DNA of 64,000 nucleotides, from NCBI GenBank assembly GCA_017516485.1, contig JAFXCH010000061.1, positions 33,185-97,184 of the forward strand, written 5' to 3'. Shown one piece after another: positions 34,042 to 42,485 of the stretch. Source of the stretch: Clostridia bacterium. GTDB taxonomy: Bacteria; Bacillota; Clostridia; Oscillospirales; Acutalibacteraceae. The first letter of the stretch is position 1. Each line of letters opens with the position of its first letter. Both the position numbers and the translations under genes were made by a program. Under the pieces are notes generated by a model that ran no database searches, was not told the DNA's origin, and saw nothing but the letters and a program-made list of their open reading frames with translations.

Positions 34042-34593
34042 ATGACACTGTTCCATAAGAGTAAAAAAGAGGATGAGCCGAATCAGCCGATTAATGATGA
34101 AAAGGCTTCTACTCTCGGTTCAAGAATTGCTGAACTCAGAAAGAAAAAAGGTTATACTCAGGAGGAGTTCTCACAGCTTCTCGGTGTTACGGCACAGGCT
34201 GTTTCAAAATGGGAAAATGATAATTCTTGTCCCGATATTATGCTGTTGCCCAAAATTTCAATGCTTCTCGGTACAAGCACAGACGAGTTGCTCAGCGGCA
34301 CTGCTCCCGAAAAGCCTGAAAAAGCTAAGCCTGCAGATTTAAGTAACCTTAACCTGAAAATTAAAGTTACAGGCGAAGGCAAAAAACCTGTAAATGTTTC
34401 GTTGCCTTTGAGTACCGTAAAAAAATTCACAAAGCTCGGTCTGAAAATTTCGGGAATAGTCAATGTGGATTCGTCGTCACTCAACAACAGTCAGATTGAT
34501 AATATTTTTAATCTTATTGATGATGGCGTAACCGGTGAAATACTGAATGTTGTTGACGAAAACGGACAGCACGTGGTTATTGAAATAAGTTAA
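34042..34593 (+). CDS. XRE-family transcriptional regulator with C-terminal beta-domain
   Basis: The 183-residue protein has a polar start, a helix-turn-helix of the XRE/Cro type (about 27-85: IAELRKKKGYTQEEFSQLLG, VTAQAVSKWEND, LPKISMLLGTSTDELL), a linker, and a C-terminal region (about 108-183; LKIKVTGEGKKPVNVSLPLS ... GEILNVVDENGQHVVIEI) that resembles the short YvlB/SHOCT-like beta-domain seen in Firmicutes regulators and membrane-stress proteins. AAAGGAG precedes the ATG. Between smpB and ssrA; any role in trans-translation is unproven. Confidence 0.82.
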   Translation: MTLFHKSKKEDEPNQPINDEKASTLGSRIAELRKKKGYTQEEFSQLLGVTAQAVSKWENDNSCPDIMLLPKISMLLGTSTDELLSGTAPEKPEKAKPADLSNLNLKIKVTGEGKKPVNVSLPLSTVKKFTKLGLKISGIVNVDSSSLNNSQIDNIFNLIDDGVTGEILNVVDENGQHVVIEIS

Positions 34594-34601
34594 TAACATA
34601 T

Positions 34602-34665
34602 CTTGCGTTGAGTGTAGGGTAATAACTATTCACTATTCATTATTACTTATTCACTCACACGCAAG
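34602..34665. repeat. 64-bp nested inverted repeat between the XRE gene and tmRNA
   Basis: Outer arms CTTGCGTTGAGTG (34602-34614) and CACTCACACGCAAG (34652-34665) pair with one bulge; the interior GTAATAACTATTC...TATTATTAC (34619-34646) is itself a near-palindrome. It has no T-run for a standard terminator. It may end the XRE transcript or shield the tmRNA 5' end. Confidence 0.55.
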
Positions 34666-34675
34666 TGTGATATAC

Positions 34676-35027
34676 GGGGATGAAAGGATTTCGACGGGGA
34701 TTCAGAGTCATGATAAGCGAGTAGCGGTGCAGACCCGCTATAAAAGCTGCAGTTTATTAAAAATAAACGACAACAATACAGTTCTTAAAGCTGCTTAACT
34801 TATAGCAGCCGTCGTTACCGGGAGTACCGCGGCCGGATAACGGCGTCGATTAGCGGTGAACGTGCGTGTCGGATTAGCCTTGTACGACACCATGAATTAA
34901 AGGCTACCGTAGGGTGAAGCCTGCCGTCCGGCGTCACCTGAGGGGAATCCTAAAAGAACGGATACACTCGTAGAAAGTTGTGGTAATGGGTTTTCGGACG
35001 CGGTTTCGACTACCGCCATCTCCACCA
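34676..35027 (+). ncRNA. ssrA: Transfer-messenger RNA
   Basis: The acceptor stem pairs GGGGATG at the 5' end with CATCTCC before ACCA at the 3' end; the tRNA-like T arm GGTTTCGACTACC is followed by GCCATCTCCACCA, and CCA is encoded. The tag frame ends AAC GAC AAC AAT ACA GTT CTT AAA GCT GCT TAA, giving ...NDNNTVLKAA. The resume codon is not certain; no GCN codon stands at the expected place. The Ala-Ala end is standard for protease recognition, but Lys before it is less common than Leu or Val. Length 352 bases is normal. smpB is upstream. Confidence 0.97.
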
Positions 35028-35029
35028 AG

Positions 35030-35062
35030 AAAAAAGCACTTGCATTACGCAAGTGCTTTTTT
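35030..35062 (+). terminator. Intrinsic terminator of ssrA
   Basis: GCACTTGC-ATTAC-GCAAGTGC flanked by six A and six T, beginning 3 bases after the CCA end. Confidence 0.93.
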
Positions 35063-35064
35063 CA

Positions 35065-35164
35065 GTTATATTCGCCTGCGGCGAGTTATGATGCTTCGCA
35101 GTTATGAGATGCTTCGCATCGTTATATTGCCCTTCGGGCAGTTTGAAGGCGAATATATCATAAC
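35065..35164. repeat. Hairpin-chain repeat, family B
   Basis: Outer inverted arms GTTATATTCGCC (35065-35076) and GGCGAATATATCATAAC (35148-35164) enclose mini-hairpins TGCTTCGCA, GATGCTTCGCATC and GCCCTTCGGGC separated by GTTATGA/GTTATA linkers. A further hairpin AAAAGCCGTAAGGCTTTT follows. Same design as family A but another linker. No coding frame. Confidence 0.75.
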
Positions 35165-35221
35165 AAAAGCCGTAAGGCTTTTTTAAAATTCAAAACTGTA
35201 AACTAAAGATATAATATCAAA

Positions 35222-35365
35222 TCACCCGAAGAACACACCTATAAGCCACAGTATAAAAATGACGGCAGCTAACGCAATAAAACCTGTAGAACATCCTGAT
35301 TCACTGCCCGAATTATTGTCGGAAGAAGTCATTTTGAATGCAAAAAAGTCATCAAAGTCAGGCAT
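35222..35365 (-). CDS. Small membrane protein, 47 residues
   Basis: The frame starts MPDFDDFFAFKMTSSDN, has a Ser/Gly-rich stretch with one Cys and a C-terminal membrane span (GFIALAAVIFILWLIGVFFG) ending at the stop codon. AAAGGAGC is 7 bases before the ATG and a full sigma-A promoter lies upstream, so I regard it as real although too short for most gene callers. No family recognised. It is divergent from the sulfatase operon and shares a control region containing an 18-bp dyad. Confidence 0.72.
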   Translation of the reverse strand: MPDFDDFFAFKMTSSDNNSGSESGCSTGFIALAAVIFILWLIGVFFG

Positions 35366-35394
35366 AATGTCAGCTCCTTTCAGTGTTCATATAT

Positions 35395-35423
35395 ATTATA
35401 TTACTTGAAAAAAGCAATCTCAA
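35395..35423 (-). promoter_or_regulatory. Sigma-A promoter of the 47-residue protein
   Basis: Minus strand TTGAGA (35423-35418), 17-base spacer, TATAAT (35400-35395). Confidence 0.78.
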
Positions 35424-35439
35424 TATGCCTGAAGCCCTG

Positions 35440-35457
35440 AGTCCCGTAAATGGGACT
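35440..35457. promoter_or_regulatory. 18-bp dyad, copy 2 (AGTCCC-N6-GGGACT)
   Basis: AGTCCCGTAAATGGGACT is a perfect 6-bp dyad, 16 bases upstream of the -35 box of the 47-residue protein and 53 bases from that of the sulfatase. It differs from the dyad at 28885 in only two or three positions. Confidence 0.55.
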
Positions 35458-35510
35458 GTGGTGTAAGTGTTTTATGTTAATCGTACACCTACAATTCCTT
35501 TCCTTCTCTC

Positions 35511-35538
35511 TTGACAATTTACAATGTAATAATATAAT
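35511..35538 (+). promoter_or_regulatory. Sigma-A promoter of the sulfatase-maturase operon
   Basis: TTGACA, 16-base spacer, TATAAT, about 30 bases before the start codon. Confidence 0.82.
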
Positions 35539-35570
35539 TAAAACATAATATAAAATTCGGAGGGACTGTG

Positions 35571-37583
35571 ATGAAAAAAGATATTCAGCTCGATTCCGGT
35601 AAAAAGATTTTTCCGATTATTCTTATGGTAGTCGGTGCACTGCTTGCGGTGTCGCTTCTTGTTATCCGCCTCAACATCGTTGCGGTTGTATTGGTTGCGT
35701 TTAACTGCATTATGGCGGCGGTTATTACGCTCAGCCTTATATTCAAACGAAAAGTCTACACGCCTATGATTCTCGGCTATGCACTGTCGGGTCTGGGTGT
35801 TGTGCTTTACTACATAATTTTCGGTGCCGATGCAGGCTTCGGTGCATTCACTTCGGGTCTTGCAGGCTTTTCTTCTGCGGCACATCCGCTGTTTACGGGC
35901 GAAGGTAATTTCTTTACCCGACTTCTCGGCAATCTTCTTATTGCATCCCCGTGGATTTTGTCACTGTTGGGTTTGTATTTTTCTGCAAAGCATACTTTTA
36001 AAAAGAGCGGAATAAAGGCAACCGTTTGTGCTGTTATGTGCGTTTGTCTGCTTGGTACAAGTGTGCTTTACGTGCTTACAATGAATCTGCGTTCAAAGCC
36101 CAACACAGAAAGACTCTGGGAGGGTCACGACAAATATCTCAACGGTGTTGATAAAAAAGACGGTGCCGATTCACCAAACGTGCTTGTTGTTATGATGGAT
36201 GACCTCGGCTGGGGTGACGTGTCGCTCAACGGTGCGATTTATGACACACCCAATATTGATTCAATCGGTGAAAACGGACTTAATTTCACTAACTTCTATT
36301 CGGCTTACTCCGTTTGTTCTCCTGCACGCTTTGCCGCACTTACGGGCAGATATCCCTACAGAGGCTATGCAGATAATGTTATCTATCCTACTGTTGCAAC
36401 TCTTTCTCCGTTTGCACAGACAAGAATTTTCAATTCCATTGAAATGGGCAACAATGCCGACGGTATGCTCGGCGATGAAATTACTATTGCTGAAACTTTC
36501 AAGGCTGCAGGTTACTCCACAGGCTGTTTCGGCAAATGGCATCTCGGCGATTACGGCGAGTATCTGCCAACAAATCAAGGCTTTGACTATTTCTACGGCA
36601 GCCACCATGTAAACGATATGAAGCCCTTCTACCATGTGACCGAAGAAAACGGCGAGTGGCAGATTGTACATGGCACAGACGAGCTTAAAGACCAGAGCAA
36701 TGCAACCGAGTGGATTCACAACGAAATCACCGACTGGATTACCGACAAAGCACAAAACGATGAGCCTTTCTTTGCCTACTATGCTTCGCCGTGGCCTCAT
36801 GGTCCTGTATATGCAGGTGACGATTTTGACGGTACAAGCGGTATGGGTACATATGTCGACTGCGTGACGGAATTTGACCATTACCTCGGTATTCTCTTTG
36901 ATGAAATGGAAAAGCTCGGTGTGCTTGACGATACAATAATCATTTTCACAAGCGATAACGGCCCTGCACTTGAAGGCTCGGTAGGTGACCTGCGCGGCGG
37001 TAAATACCTTGCCTACGAGGGCGGCCAGAAGGTGCCGTTTATGATTCGTTGGGATAACGATAACGGTGCACTCGGCGAAAAACAGACCGAAAGAGAGAGC
37101 AGTGCAGTGCTCGTTGACCTTTATCCGACACTTGTCGACCTTTGCGGTATTACAGGCAACGGCGGACAGAAAAGTTATCTGCCGACTGACCGTGTGATTG
37201 ACGGTATTTCAATGGCTCAGCTTATAAAGGATGATAAGGTTATTCATACCGAAGAGCATCCGATTCTGCATATGAAGCGTGAGAAGATAAAAGCAATTCA
37301 GTATGCCGTGCCGACAGCTGAGGTTAAATCCCTCTATCCCGATTACGATTACAGTGTGCTGGATGACGAATATATTTCGTTCAAATATTTTGAAAAGATA
37401 CAGAATGACAACTCTGCATTCTTTGATAAAAACCGCAAAAACTGGCTTCACATACTCAACGATGACTATGCGGAAAACTACAACCGCACTCCCGTATATC
37501 CCGAAATCTCCGACAGATACAAAGCAAAACTTCACGAAGTGATAGACGATTTCAAACACAACAGACGAGGTGTGATTTCATAA
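35571..37583 (+). CDS. Membrane-bound Cys-type sulfatase
   Basis: The 670-residue protein has an N-terminal membrane domain of about five spans (residues ~12-165), then a sulfatase domain: MMDDLGWGD metal ligands, CSPARFAALTGRYP with Cys249 as the residue converted to formylglycine, GKWHLG, and FTSDNGP near the end. It hydrolyses sulfate esters outside the membrane. GGAGG favours ATG 35571 over the GTG one codon earlier. The next gene, one base after the stop, encodes the maturase that modifies this Cys, so activity is built into the operon. Sulfated mucin, host glycosaminoglycan or algal glycan are possible substrates. The attached membrane domain is unusual for this sulfatase class. Confidence 0.92.
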   Translation: MKKDIQLDSGKKIFPIILMVVGALLAVSLLVIRLNIVAVVLVAFNCIMAAVITLSLIFKRKVYTPMILGYALSGLGVVLYYIIFGADAGFGAFTSGLAGFSSAAHPLFTGEGNFFTRLLGNLLIASPWILSLLGLYFSAKHTFKKSGIKATVCAVMCVCLLGTSVLYVLTMNLRSKPNTERLWEGHDKYLNGVDKKDGADSPNVLVVMMDDLGWGDVSLNGAIYDTPNIDSIGENGLNFTNFYSAYSVCSPARFAALTGRYPYRGYADNVIYPTVATLSPFAQTRIFNSIEMGNNADGMLGDEITIAETFKAAGYSTGCFGKWHLGDYGEYLPTNQGFDYFYGSHHVNDMKPFYHVTEENGEWQIVHGTDELKDQSNATEWIHNEITDWITDKAQNDEPFFAYYASPWPHGPVYAGDDFDGTSGMGTYVDCVTEFDHYLGILFDEMEKLGVLDDTIIIFTSDNGPALEGSVGDLRGGKYLAYEGGQKVPFMIRWDNDNGALGEKQTERESSAVLVDLYPTLVDLCGITGNGGQKSYLPTDRVIDGISMAQLIKDDKVIHTEEHPILHMKREKIKAIQYAVPTAEVKSLYPDYDYSVLDDEYISFKYFEKIQNDNSAFFDKNRKNWLHILNDDYAENYNRTPVYPEISDRYKAKLHEVIDDFKHNRRGVIS

Positions 37584-37584
37584 T

Positions 37585-38676
37585 ATGCCGCCTTTATCAT
37601 TGATGATAAAACCTGCTTCATCGCTGTGCAATCTTTCGTGCGAATACTGCTTTTACCGTGACGTTTCCGAGCACCGTGAGCACCTCGGCTTCGGTGTTAT
37701 GAGTAAAGATACAGCCCGTGTGCTTATAGAAAAGGCACTTAAATACGCTGACGGTCAGGGTGTAGCTTTCGCTTTTCAGGGCGGTGAGCCAACTCTTGCA
37801 GGGCTTGACTATTTTGAGTATTTTGTTAAAACGGTAAACGAACTGAATATTAAGAAAAGCCCTGTTTTCTACAGTATGCAGACCAACGGCACGGTTATTG
37901 ATGAAAAATGGGCAGAGTTTTTGAGAGAAAACAACTTCCTTGTCGGCTTAAGTCTTGACGGTGACATTGAAGCAAACAAATTTCGCAAAAAGCCCGGCGG
38001 TGAGAATTCGTTTTACACCATTATAGACACTGCACGCCTTTTGGAAAAGCACAAGGTAGATTTCAACATTCTCACTGTTTTGACAGGCTACTGTGCGGAA
38101 AATATTGAGCGGATATACAGCTTTTTCCGCTTTCAGCATTTCGGTTATCTGCAGTTTATACCCTGCCTGCGACCCTTCGGCTCGACTGAAAAAAGCGAAC
38201 TGTATATGACTCCCGAGCAGTATGGTGATTTCCTTATAAAGCTGTTTAATCTTTATGTCAAGGATTATGTGCGGCATCAATACGTCAGCATCCGTCAGTT
38301 TGACAATTGGGTCAGGCTTTACCTCGGCCAGCCTACCGAGCAGTGCGGAATTATGGGTCACTGTTCGCATCAGTTTGTAAGCGAAGCAAACGGCAACATC
38401 TATCCATGTGATTTTTACTGCACCGATGAATACCTGCTCGGCAATATTCACGATACGGATTTCACGCAAATGGAGCACAGCGAAACTGCCGTGAACTTTA
38501 TCAGAGAAAGTCTTACAATACCCGAAAGGTGTAAGGAGTGTAAGCTCTACCCAATCTGCAGAGGCGGTGGCTGCAAAAGAACACAGCAAAGCGAAGACTA
38601 CTGCAAAGCGTATAAAAAATTCTTCACATCCTGCCTGCCGCTTTTCAGAGTGTTTATAAATGAAAAACCGCAATAA
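37585..38676 (+). CDS. Anaerobic sulfatase-maturating enzyme (radical SAM)
   Basis: The 363-residue protein has the radical-SAM cluster CNLSCEYC (Cys15, Cys19, Cys22), then FAFQGGEPTLAG, and a C-terminal SPASM domain with several cysteines (CGIMGHC, YPCDFYC, CKECKLYPICRGGGC) for two auxiliary iron-sulfur clusters. It oxidises the sulfatase Cys to formylglycine without oxygen. ATG 37585 begins one base after the sulfatase stop; the operon ends at a terminator. Confidence 0.95.
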   Translation: MPPLSLMIKPASSLCNLSCEYCFYRDVSEHREHLGFGVMSKDTARVLIEKALKYADGQGVAFAFQGGEPTLAGLDYFEYFVKTVNELNIKKSPVFYSMQTNGTVIDEKWAEFLRENNFLVGLSLDGDIEANKFRKKPGGENSFYTIIDTARLLEKHKVDFNILTVLTGYCAENIERIYSFFRFQHFGYLQFIPCLRPFGSTEKSELYMTPEQYGDFLIKLFNLYVKDYVRHQYVSIRQFDNWVRLYLGQPTEQCGIMGHCSHQFVSEANGNIYPCDFYCTDEYLLGNIHDTDFTQMEHSETAVNFIRESLTIPERCKECKLYPICRGGGCKRTQQSEDYCKAYKKFFTSCLPLFRVFINEKPQ

Positions 38677-38705
38677 AAAAACTCCTTGCTCAGCAAGGAG
38701 TTTTT
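38675..38705. terminator. Bidirectional intrinsic terminator between maturase and xylA
   Basis: AAAAACTCCTTGC-TCA-GCAAGGAGTTTTT, 13-bp stem; A and T runs allow termination from both sides. Confidence 0.9.
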
Positions 38706-38719
38706 ACTTTATGTGATTA

Positions 38720-40039
38720 TCAACCAAACAACACGCTGTTGACGATGCCTTCAAGTCTTTCCTGCTTGCCTGAAATGGGTGCAGGTGTGTTCTTAAGCTC
38801 GGCTGCGTATGCTGCAAGCTCCTCAAGTGAGGTTTCGCCTGCAACAATCTTTGCGCCGATGCCGCTGTTGAAGCTTGAGTACTTCTCTGCTACGAAGCTG
38901 TCGAGTCTGCCGTCCTCAATAAGTGCGGCAGCCTTGATAAGACCGAGTGCGAATGTATCCATACCGAGGATGTAGCTTTCAAACATATCTTCATATGTGT
39001 TGCTGGGTCTGCGGCACTTTGCGTCGAAGTTGAAGCCGCCTGTAAGGCCGCCTGCCTTTATTACCTCATACATACACATTGTTGCTTCATAAACGTCGAA
39101 GGGGAATTCGTCAGTATCCCAACCGAGCAGGTAGTCGCCCTGGTTGGCGTCAATACTGCCGAGCATACCGTTGATTGCACTTATGCGAAGCTCATGCTGG
39201 AATGTGTGGCCTGCAAGTGTTGCGTGGTTAGCTTCAATGTTCATCTTGAAGTCCTTATCAAGACCGTACTGACGAAGGAAGCCGATTGCTGTTGCGGCAT
39301 CAAAATCGTACTGGTGCTTCATAGGCTCCTTCGGCTTGGGCTCGATATAAAAGTCGCCTGTGAAGCCGATCTTTCTGCCGTATTCGACAGCCATTTTCAT
39401 AAGGCGTGCGATGTTCTCCTGCTCAAACTTTACGTCTGTGTTGAGAAGAGTCTCATAACCCTCTCTGCCGCCCCAGAAAACGTAGCCCTTACCGCCGAGT
39501 TTAACGGTCAGCTCAAGTGCCTTCTTAATCTGTGCTGCTGCAAAGCAGTAAACGTCAGCAGAGTTTGTGCTGCCTGCACCGTTCATAAAGCGGGGGTTGG
39601 AGAACATATTTGCTGTGCCCCACAGACACTTGATGCCTGTTTCCTTCATTTTCTCAAGCATATAGTCTGTGATTTCGTCGAGTCTTGCGTTTGTAACATT
39701 GATGTCGTCTGCCTCGGGCACAAGGTCAACATCGTGGAAGCAGAAGTACTCAACACCGAGCTTGCTCATAAATTCAAAGCCTGCATCGACCTTTGCCTTT
39801 GCGTGCTCCATTGTGCCTTTCTCTGTTGCACCGAAAGCCTTGTCGGCTGTATCTCTGCCGAACATATCCGTACCTGCGGCACAGAGGTTGTGCCACCAAG
39901 CCATAGCAAAGGGCAGGTAGTCCTTCATAGGCTTGCCCATTATAATTTTTTCTGCATCGTAAAACTTGAATGCGAGGGGATTGGTGCTCTTTGCACCCTC
40001 ATACTTTATTTTTGAAATACCTGCAAAAATCTCACTCAT
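38720..40039 (-). CDS. xylA: Xylose isomerase
   Basis: The 439-residue protein matches class II xylose isomerases: FCFHDVDL with catalytic His/Asp, [38 protein letters not shown] and DANQGD metal ligands. It converts D-xylose to D-xylulose. It begins 2 bases after the xylB stop and ends at a shared terminator. No xylR or xylose transporter is adjacent. Confidence 0.98.
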   Translation of the reverse strand: MSEIFAGISKIKYEGAKSTNPLAFKFYDAEKIIMGKPMKDYLPFAMAWWHNLCAAGTDMFGRDTADKAFGATEKGTMEHAKAKVDAGFEFMSKLGVEYFCFHDVDLVPEADDINVTNARLDEITDYMLEKMKETGIKCLWGTANMFSNPRFMNGAGSTNSADVYCFAAAQIKKALELTVKLGGKGYVFWGGREGYETLLNTDVKFEQENIARLMKMAVEYGRKIGFTGDFYIEPKPKEPMKHQYDFDAATAIGFLRQYGLDKDFKMNIEANHATLAGHTFQHELRISAINGMLGSIDANQGDYLLGWDTDEFPFDVYEATMCMYEVIKAGGLTGGFNFDAKCRRPSNTYEDMFESYILGMDTFALGLIKAAALIEDGRLDSFVAEKYSSFNSGIGAKIVAGETSLEELAAYAAELKNTPAPISGKQERLEGIVNSVLFG

Positions 40040-40041
40040 TT

Positions 40042-41517
40042 TTATATCTCCTTATTAAATATTGCTTTAAGTGACGGATAAATTTCTTTGAATGTACCGT
40101 ACTTTTCGTCGTACAGTGAACTTAACTTTTCGTCAGGATAAACCGTATCGGATATTTCGACAAGGCTTTCACAAGCGGCAACAACTGACTCGAATTCACC
40201 GCAACCGACCATTGCGAGTATTGCACCGCCGTAGCCGGGACCCTGTTCGGTTTTGACAGTGTCAAGCGGAATTCCGAGTATGTTTGCCATAATCTTCTTC
40301 CACAGCTCACTCTTTGCACCGCCGCCGCAGATGTTACTGCGTGCAATGTCTATACCGAGTGACTTTGCAACCTCAAAGCTGTCGCGGATTGCGAACGCAA
40401 CACCTTCAAAAACAGCCTGAAGCATATCTGCACGGGTTGTGTCCATACTCATACCGAGGAAAGTACCGCGTGCAGAAGTATCATTAATCGGGCTACGCTC
40501 ACCCATAAGGTAGGGGAGGAAGAAAACATTGTTTCTGCCGAGCTTATCTTCTGTGATAGGAGCCTGGTTTGACTTGTAGTCGGTATCGTGAAGTATGTCT
40601 TCCATAAACCATTTGTTGCACGATGCGGCAGAGAGCATACATCCCATAAGGTGATAGCAGCCGTCTGCGTGTGCAAAGGCGTGGAGTGCGTTGTTGGGGT
40701 CAACGCCGAAATTGGTGCTGGAAATAAATATCGTGCCCGAAGTGCCGAGCGAAATGTTGCACTTGCCGTTGCCTACAGTGCCTGTGCCTATTGCGGCTGC
40801 AGCATTGTCGCCTGCACCTGCAACAACCTTTACGTTTTCGCCAAGACCGAGCTCGCTTGCTATATCGGCTTTTACTGTGCCGATAATATCACTGCTCTCA
40901 TAAAGAGAAGGCATCTGCTCTTTTGTAACGAAACAGATTTCAAGCATTTTATCAGACCAGCACTTGTTTTTTACGTCGAGCAACAGCATGCCTGAAGCAT
41001 CGGAATAATCGCAGGAGTGTACACCTGTGAGCATATAGTTTATGTAATCCTTCGGGAGCATAATCTTTTTGATTTTTGCAAAAAGTTCAGGCTCGTTTTC
41101 TTTCATCCAGAGGATTTTCGGTGCGGTAAAGCCTGCAAAAGCGATGTTTGCAGTGTTTTGGCTTAATACATCTTTGCCGATAACACCATTGAGGTAATCA
41201 ACTTGTTTCTGTGTCCTGCCGTCATTCCAGAGGATAGCAGGGCGGATAACCTCGTCGTTTTTATCAAGCACGACAAGACCGTGCATCTGACCGCCTGCGC
41301 CTATACCTGCGATTTGCTCTTTATCGCAGTCGGCAGTAAGTTCGGCTATACCGCTTTTGACAGCCTCCCACCAGTCGGCAGGATTCTGTTCAGACCAGCC
41401 TGACTGAGGGTAGTAAACGGGATATTCCTTTGAAACCTCGCCGAGAATATCGCCATGCTCGTTTACAAGCAGCAGCTTTACGGCGGAGGTGCCAAGGTCA
41501 ACACCTATATAAAGCAC
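40042..41517 (-). CDS. xylB: Xylulokinase
   Basis: The 491-residue FGGY-family kinase begins [16 protein letters not shown] (phosphate loop), has [10 protein letters not shown] typical for xylulokinases, [22 protein letters not shown] and [15 protein letters not shown] signature 2 region. It phosphorylates D-xylulose to xylulose-5-phosphate. Start is GTG at 41517 with AAAGGAT about 11 bases upstream. First gene of the xylB-xylA operon. Confidence 0.95.
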   Translation of the reverse strand: MLYIGVDLGTSAVKLLLVNEHGDILGEVSKEYPVYYPQSGWSEQNPADWWEAVKSGIAELTADCDKEQIAGIGAGGQMHGLVVLDKNDEVIRPAILWNDGRTQKQVDYLNGVIGKDVLSQNTANIAFAGFTAPKILWMKENEPELFAKIKKIMLPKDYINYMLTGVHSCDYSDASGMLLLDVKNKCWSDKMLEICFVTKEQMPSLYESSDIIGTVKADIASELGLGENVKVVAGAGDNAAAAIGTGTVGNGKCNISLGTSGTIFISSTNFGVDPNNALHAFAHADGCYHLMGCMLSAASCNKWFMEDILHDTDYKSNQAPITEDKLGRNNVFFLPYLMGERSPINDTSARGTFLGMSMDTTRADMLQAVFEGVAFAIRDSFEVAKSLGIDIARSNICGGGAKSELWKKIMANILGIPLDTVKTEQGPGYGGAILAMVGCGEFESVVAACESLVEISDTVYPDEKLSSLYDEKYGTFKEIYPSLKAIFNKEI

Positions 41518-41552
41518 AAATATGCACCATCCTTTATATTGATATCTTTTTT

Positions 41553-41581
41553 ATTATAATATTTATGCACATTGCGGTCAA
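41553..41581 (-). promoter_or_regulatory. Sigma-A promoter of xylBA
   Basis: Minus strand TTGACC (41581-41576), 17-base spacer, TATAAT (41558-41553). Confidence 0.82.
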
Positions 41582-41675
41582 TCTGTTTTATAAATTTTTC
41601 CATAGCCGAAACGGTATTATAACCCGATTCTCATCCCATACTTTTCTTATACTGTCAAGGAGGGTAACGGGATAA

Positions 41676-42446
41676 ATGCAGTTTAACAAGGTAGAGATAT
41701 GCGGAGTAAATACGTCAAAGCTGAAAGTGCTAAAGGAAAGCGAAAAACGTGTGCTTCTCGAAAAATCAAAAGCAGGCGACAAAAGGGCAAGAGATGAGCT
41801 TGTAAACGGTAATCTGCGACTTGTGCTCAGCGTGATTCAACGCTTTGCAAACCGAAGTGAAAATATGGATGACCTTTTTCAGGTAGGGTGCATAGGGCTT
41901 ATAAAATCTATAGATAACTTTGACATAAACCAGCAGGTGCGGTTTTCGACTTATGCTGTGCCGATGATTGCGGGCGAGATAAGACGATACCTGCGTGACA
42001 ATAACCCTGTAAGGGTCAGCCGCTCCATGCGTGACACTGCTTATCACGCAATCCAGGCGAAGGATAAGCTTGTAAACGAGCTTGGCAGAGAGCCTACAAT
42101 AAACGAAATTGCCGACGAAATGGGAATAAAAAAAGAAGAGGTTGTGATTGCACTCGAGTCAATTGTAGACCCCGTTTCACTTTATGAGCCTGTTTATAAT
42201 GACGGCGGAGATACTATATATGTTATGGACCAGATAGGTGACGGAGGCAATGATGAAGGCTGGATTGATGAAATACTGATAAGACAGTCGATAGAGGATT
42301 TGTCTGCACGAGAAAAAAGAATTCTCGGTCTGCGTTTTATGAAAGGCCTGACACAGATTGAGGTTGCAAACGAAATAGGTATATCTCAGGCACAGGTGTC
42401 AAGGCTCGAAAAAGGTGCACTGCTGAAAATAAGAAACCACGAATAA
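41676..42446 (+). CDS. sigG: RNA polymerase sporulation sigma factor, forespore-specific
   Basis: The 256-residue protein begins NKVEICGVNTSKLKVL, very close to the SigG N-terminus, then region 2 with NGNLRLVLSVIQRF, DLFQVGCIGLIKSIDNFD and RFSTYAVPMIAGEIRRYLRDN, region 3, and region 4 LGLRFMKGLTQIEVANEIGISQAQVSRLEK. SigG drives late forespore genes such as spoVA and small acid-soluble protein genes. AGGAGG precedes the ATG with a rather long 12-base spacing. It lacks the spoIIGA-sigE neighbours seen in Bacillus. SigF is the nearest alternative, but the N-terminal CGV motif favours SigG. Confidence 0.93.
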   Translation: MQFNKVEICGVNTSKLKVLKESEKRVLLEKSKAGDKRARDELVNGNLRLVLSVIQRFANRSENMDDLFQVGCIGLIKSIDNFDINQQVRFSTYAVPMIAGEIRRYLRDNNPVRVSRSMRDTAYHAIQAKDKLVNELGREPTINEIADEMGIKKEEVVIALESIVDPVSLYEPVYNDGGDTIYVMDQIGDGGNDEGWIDEILIRQSIEDLSAREKRILGLRFMKGLTQIEVANEIGISQAQVSRLEKGALLKIRNHE

Positions 42447-42452
42447 AAAATA

Positions 42453-42485
42453 ACGGGTAACCTCTATGGTTGCCCGTTGCGTTTT
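42453..42485 (+). terminator. Intrinsic terminator of sigG
   Basis: AACGGGTAACC pairs with GGTTGCCCGTT (one wobble or mismatch), followed by GCGTTTTAGTTTT; weak T-run. It abuts the stop of the converging lipase gene. Confidence 0.7.

Noticed and set aside
36261-36881. 206-codon minus-strand frame
   Set aside because: Antisense shadow of the sulfatase; no start signal.
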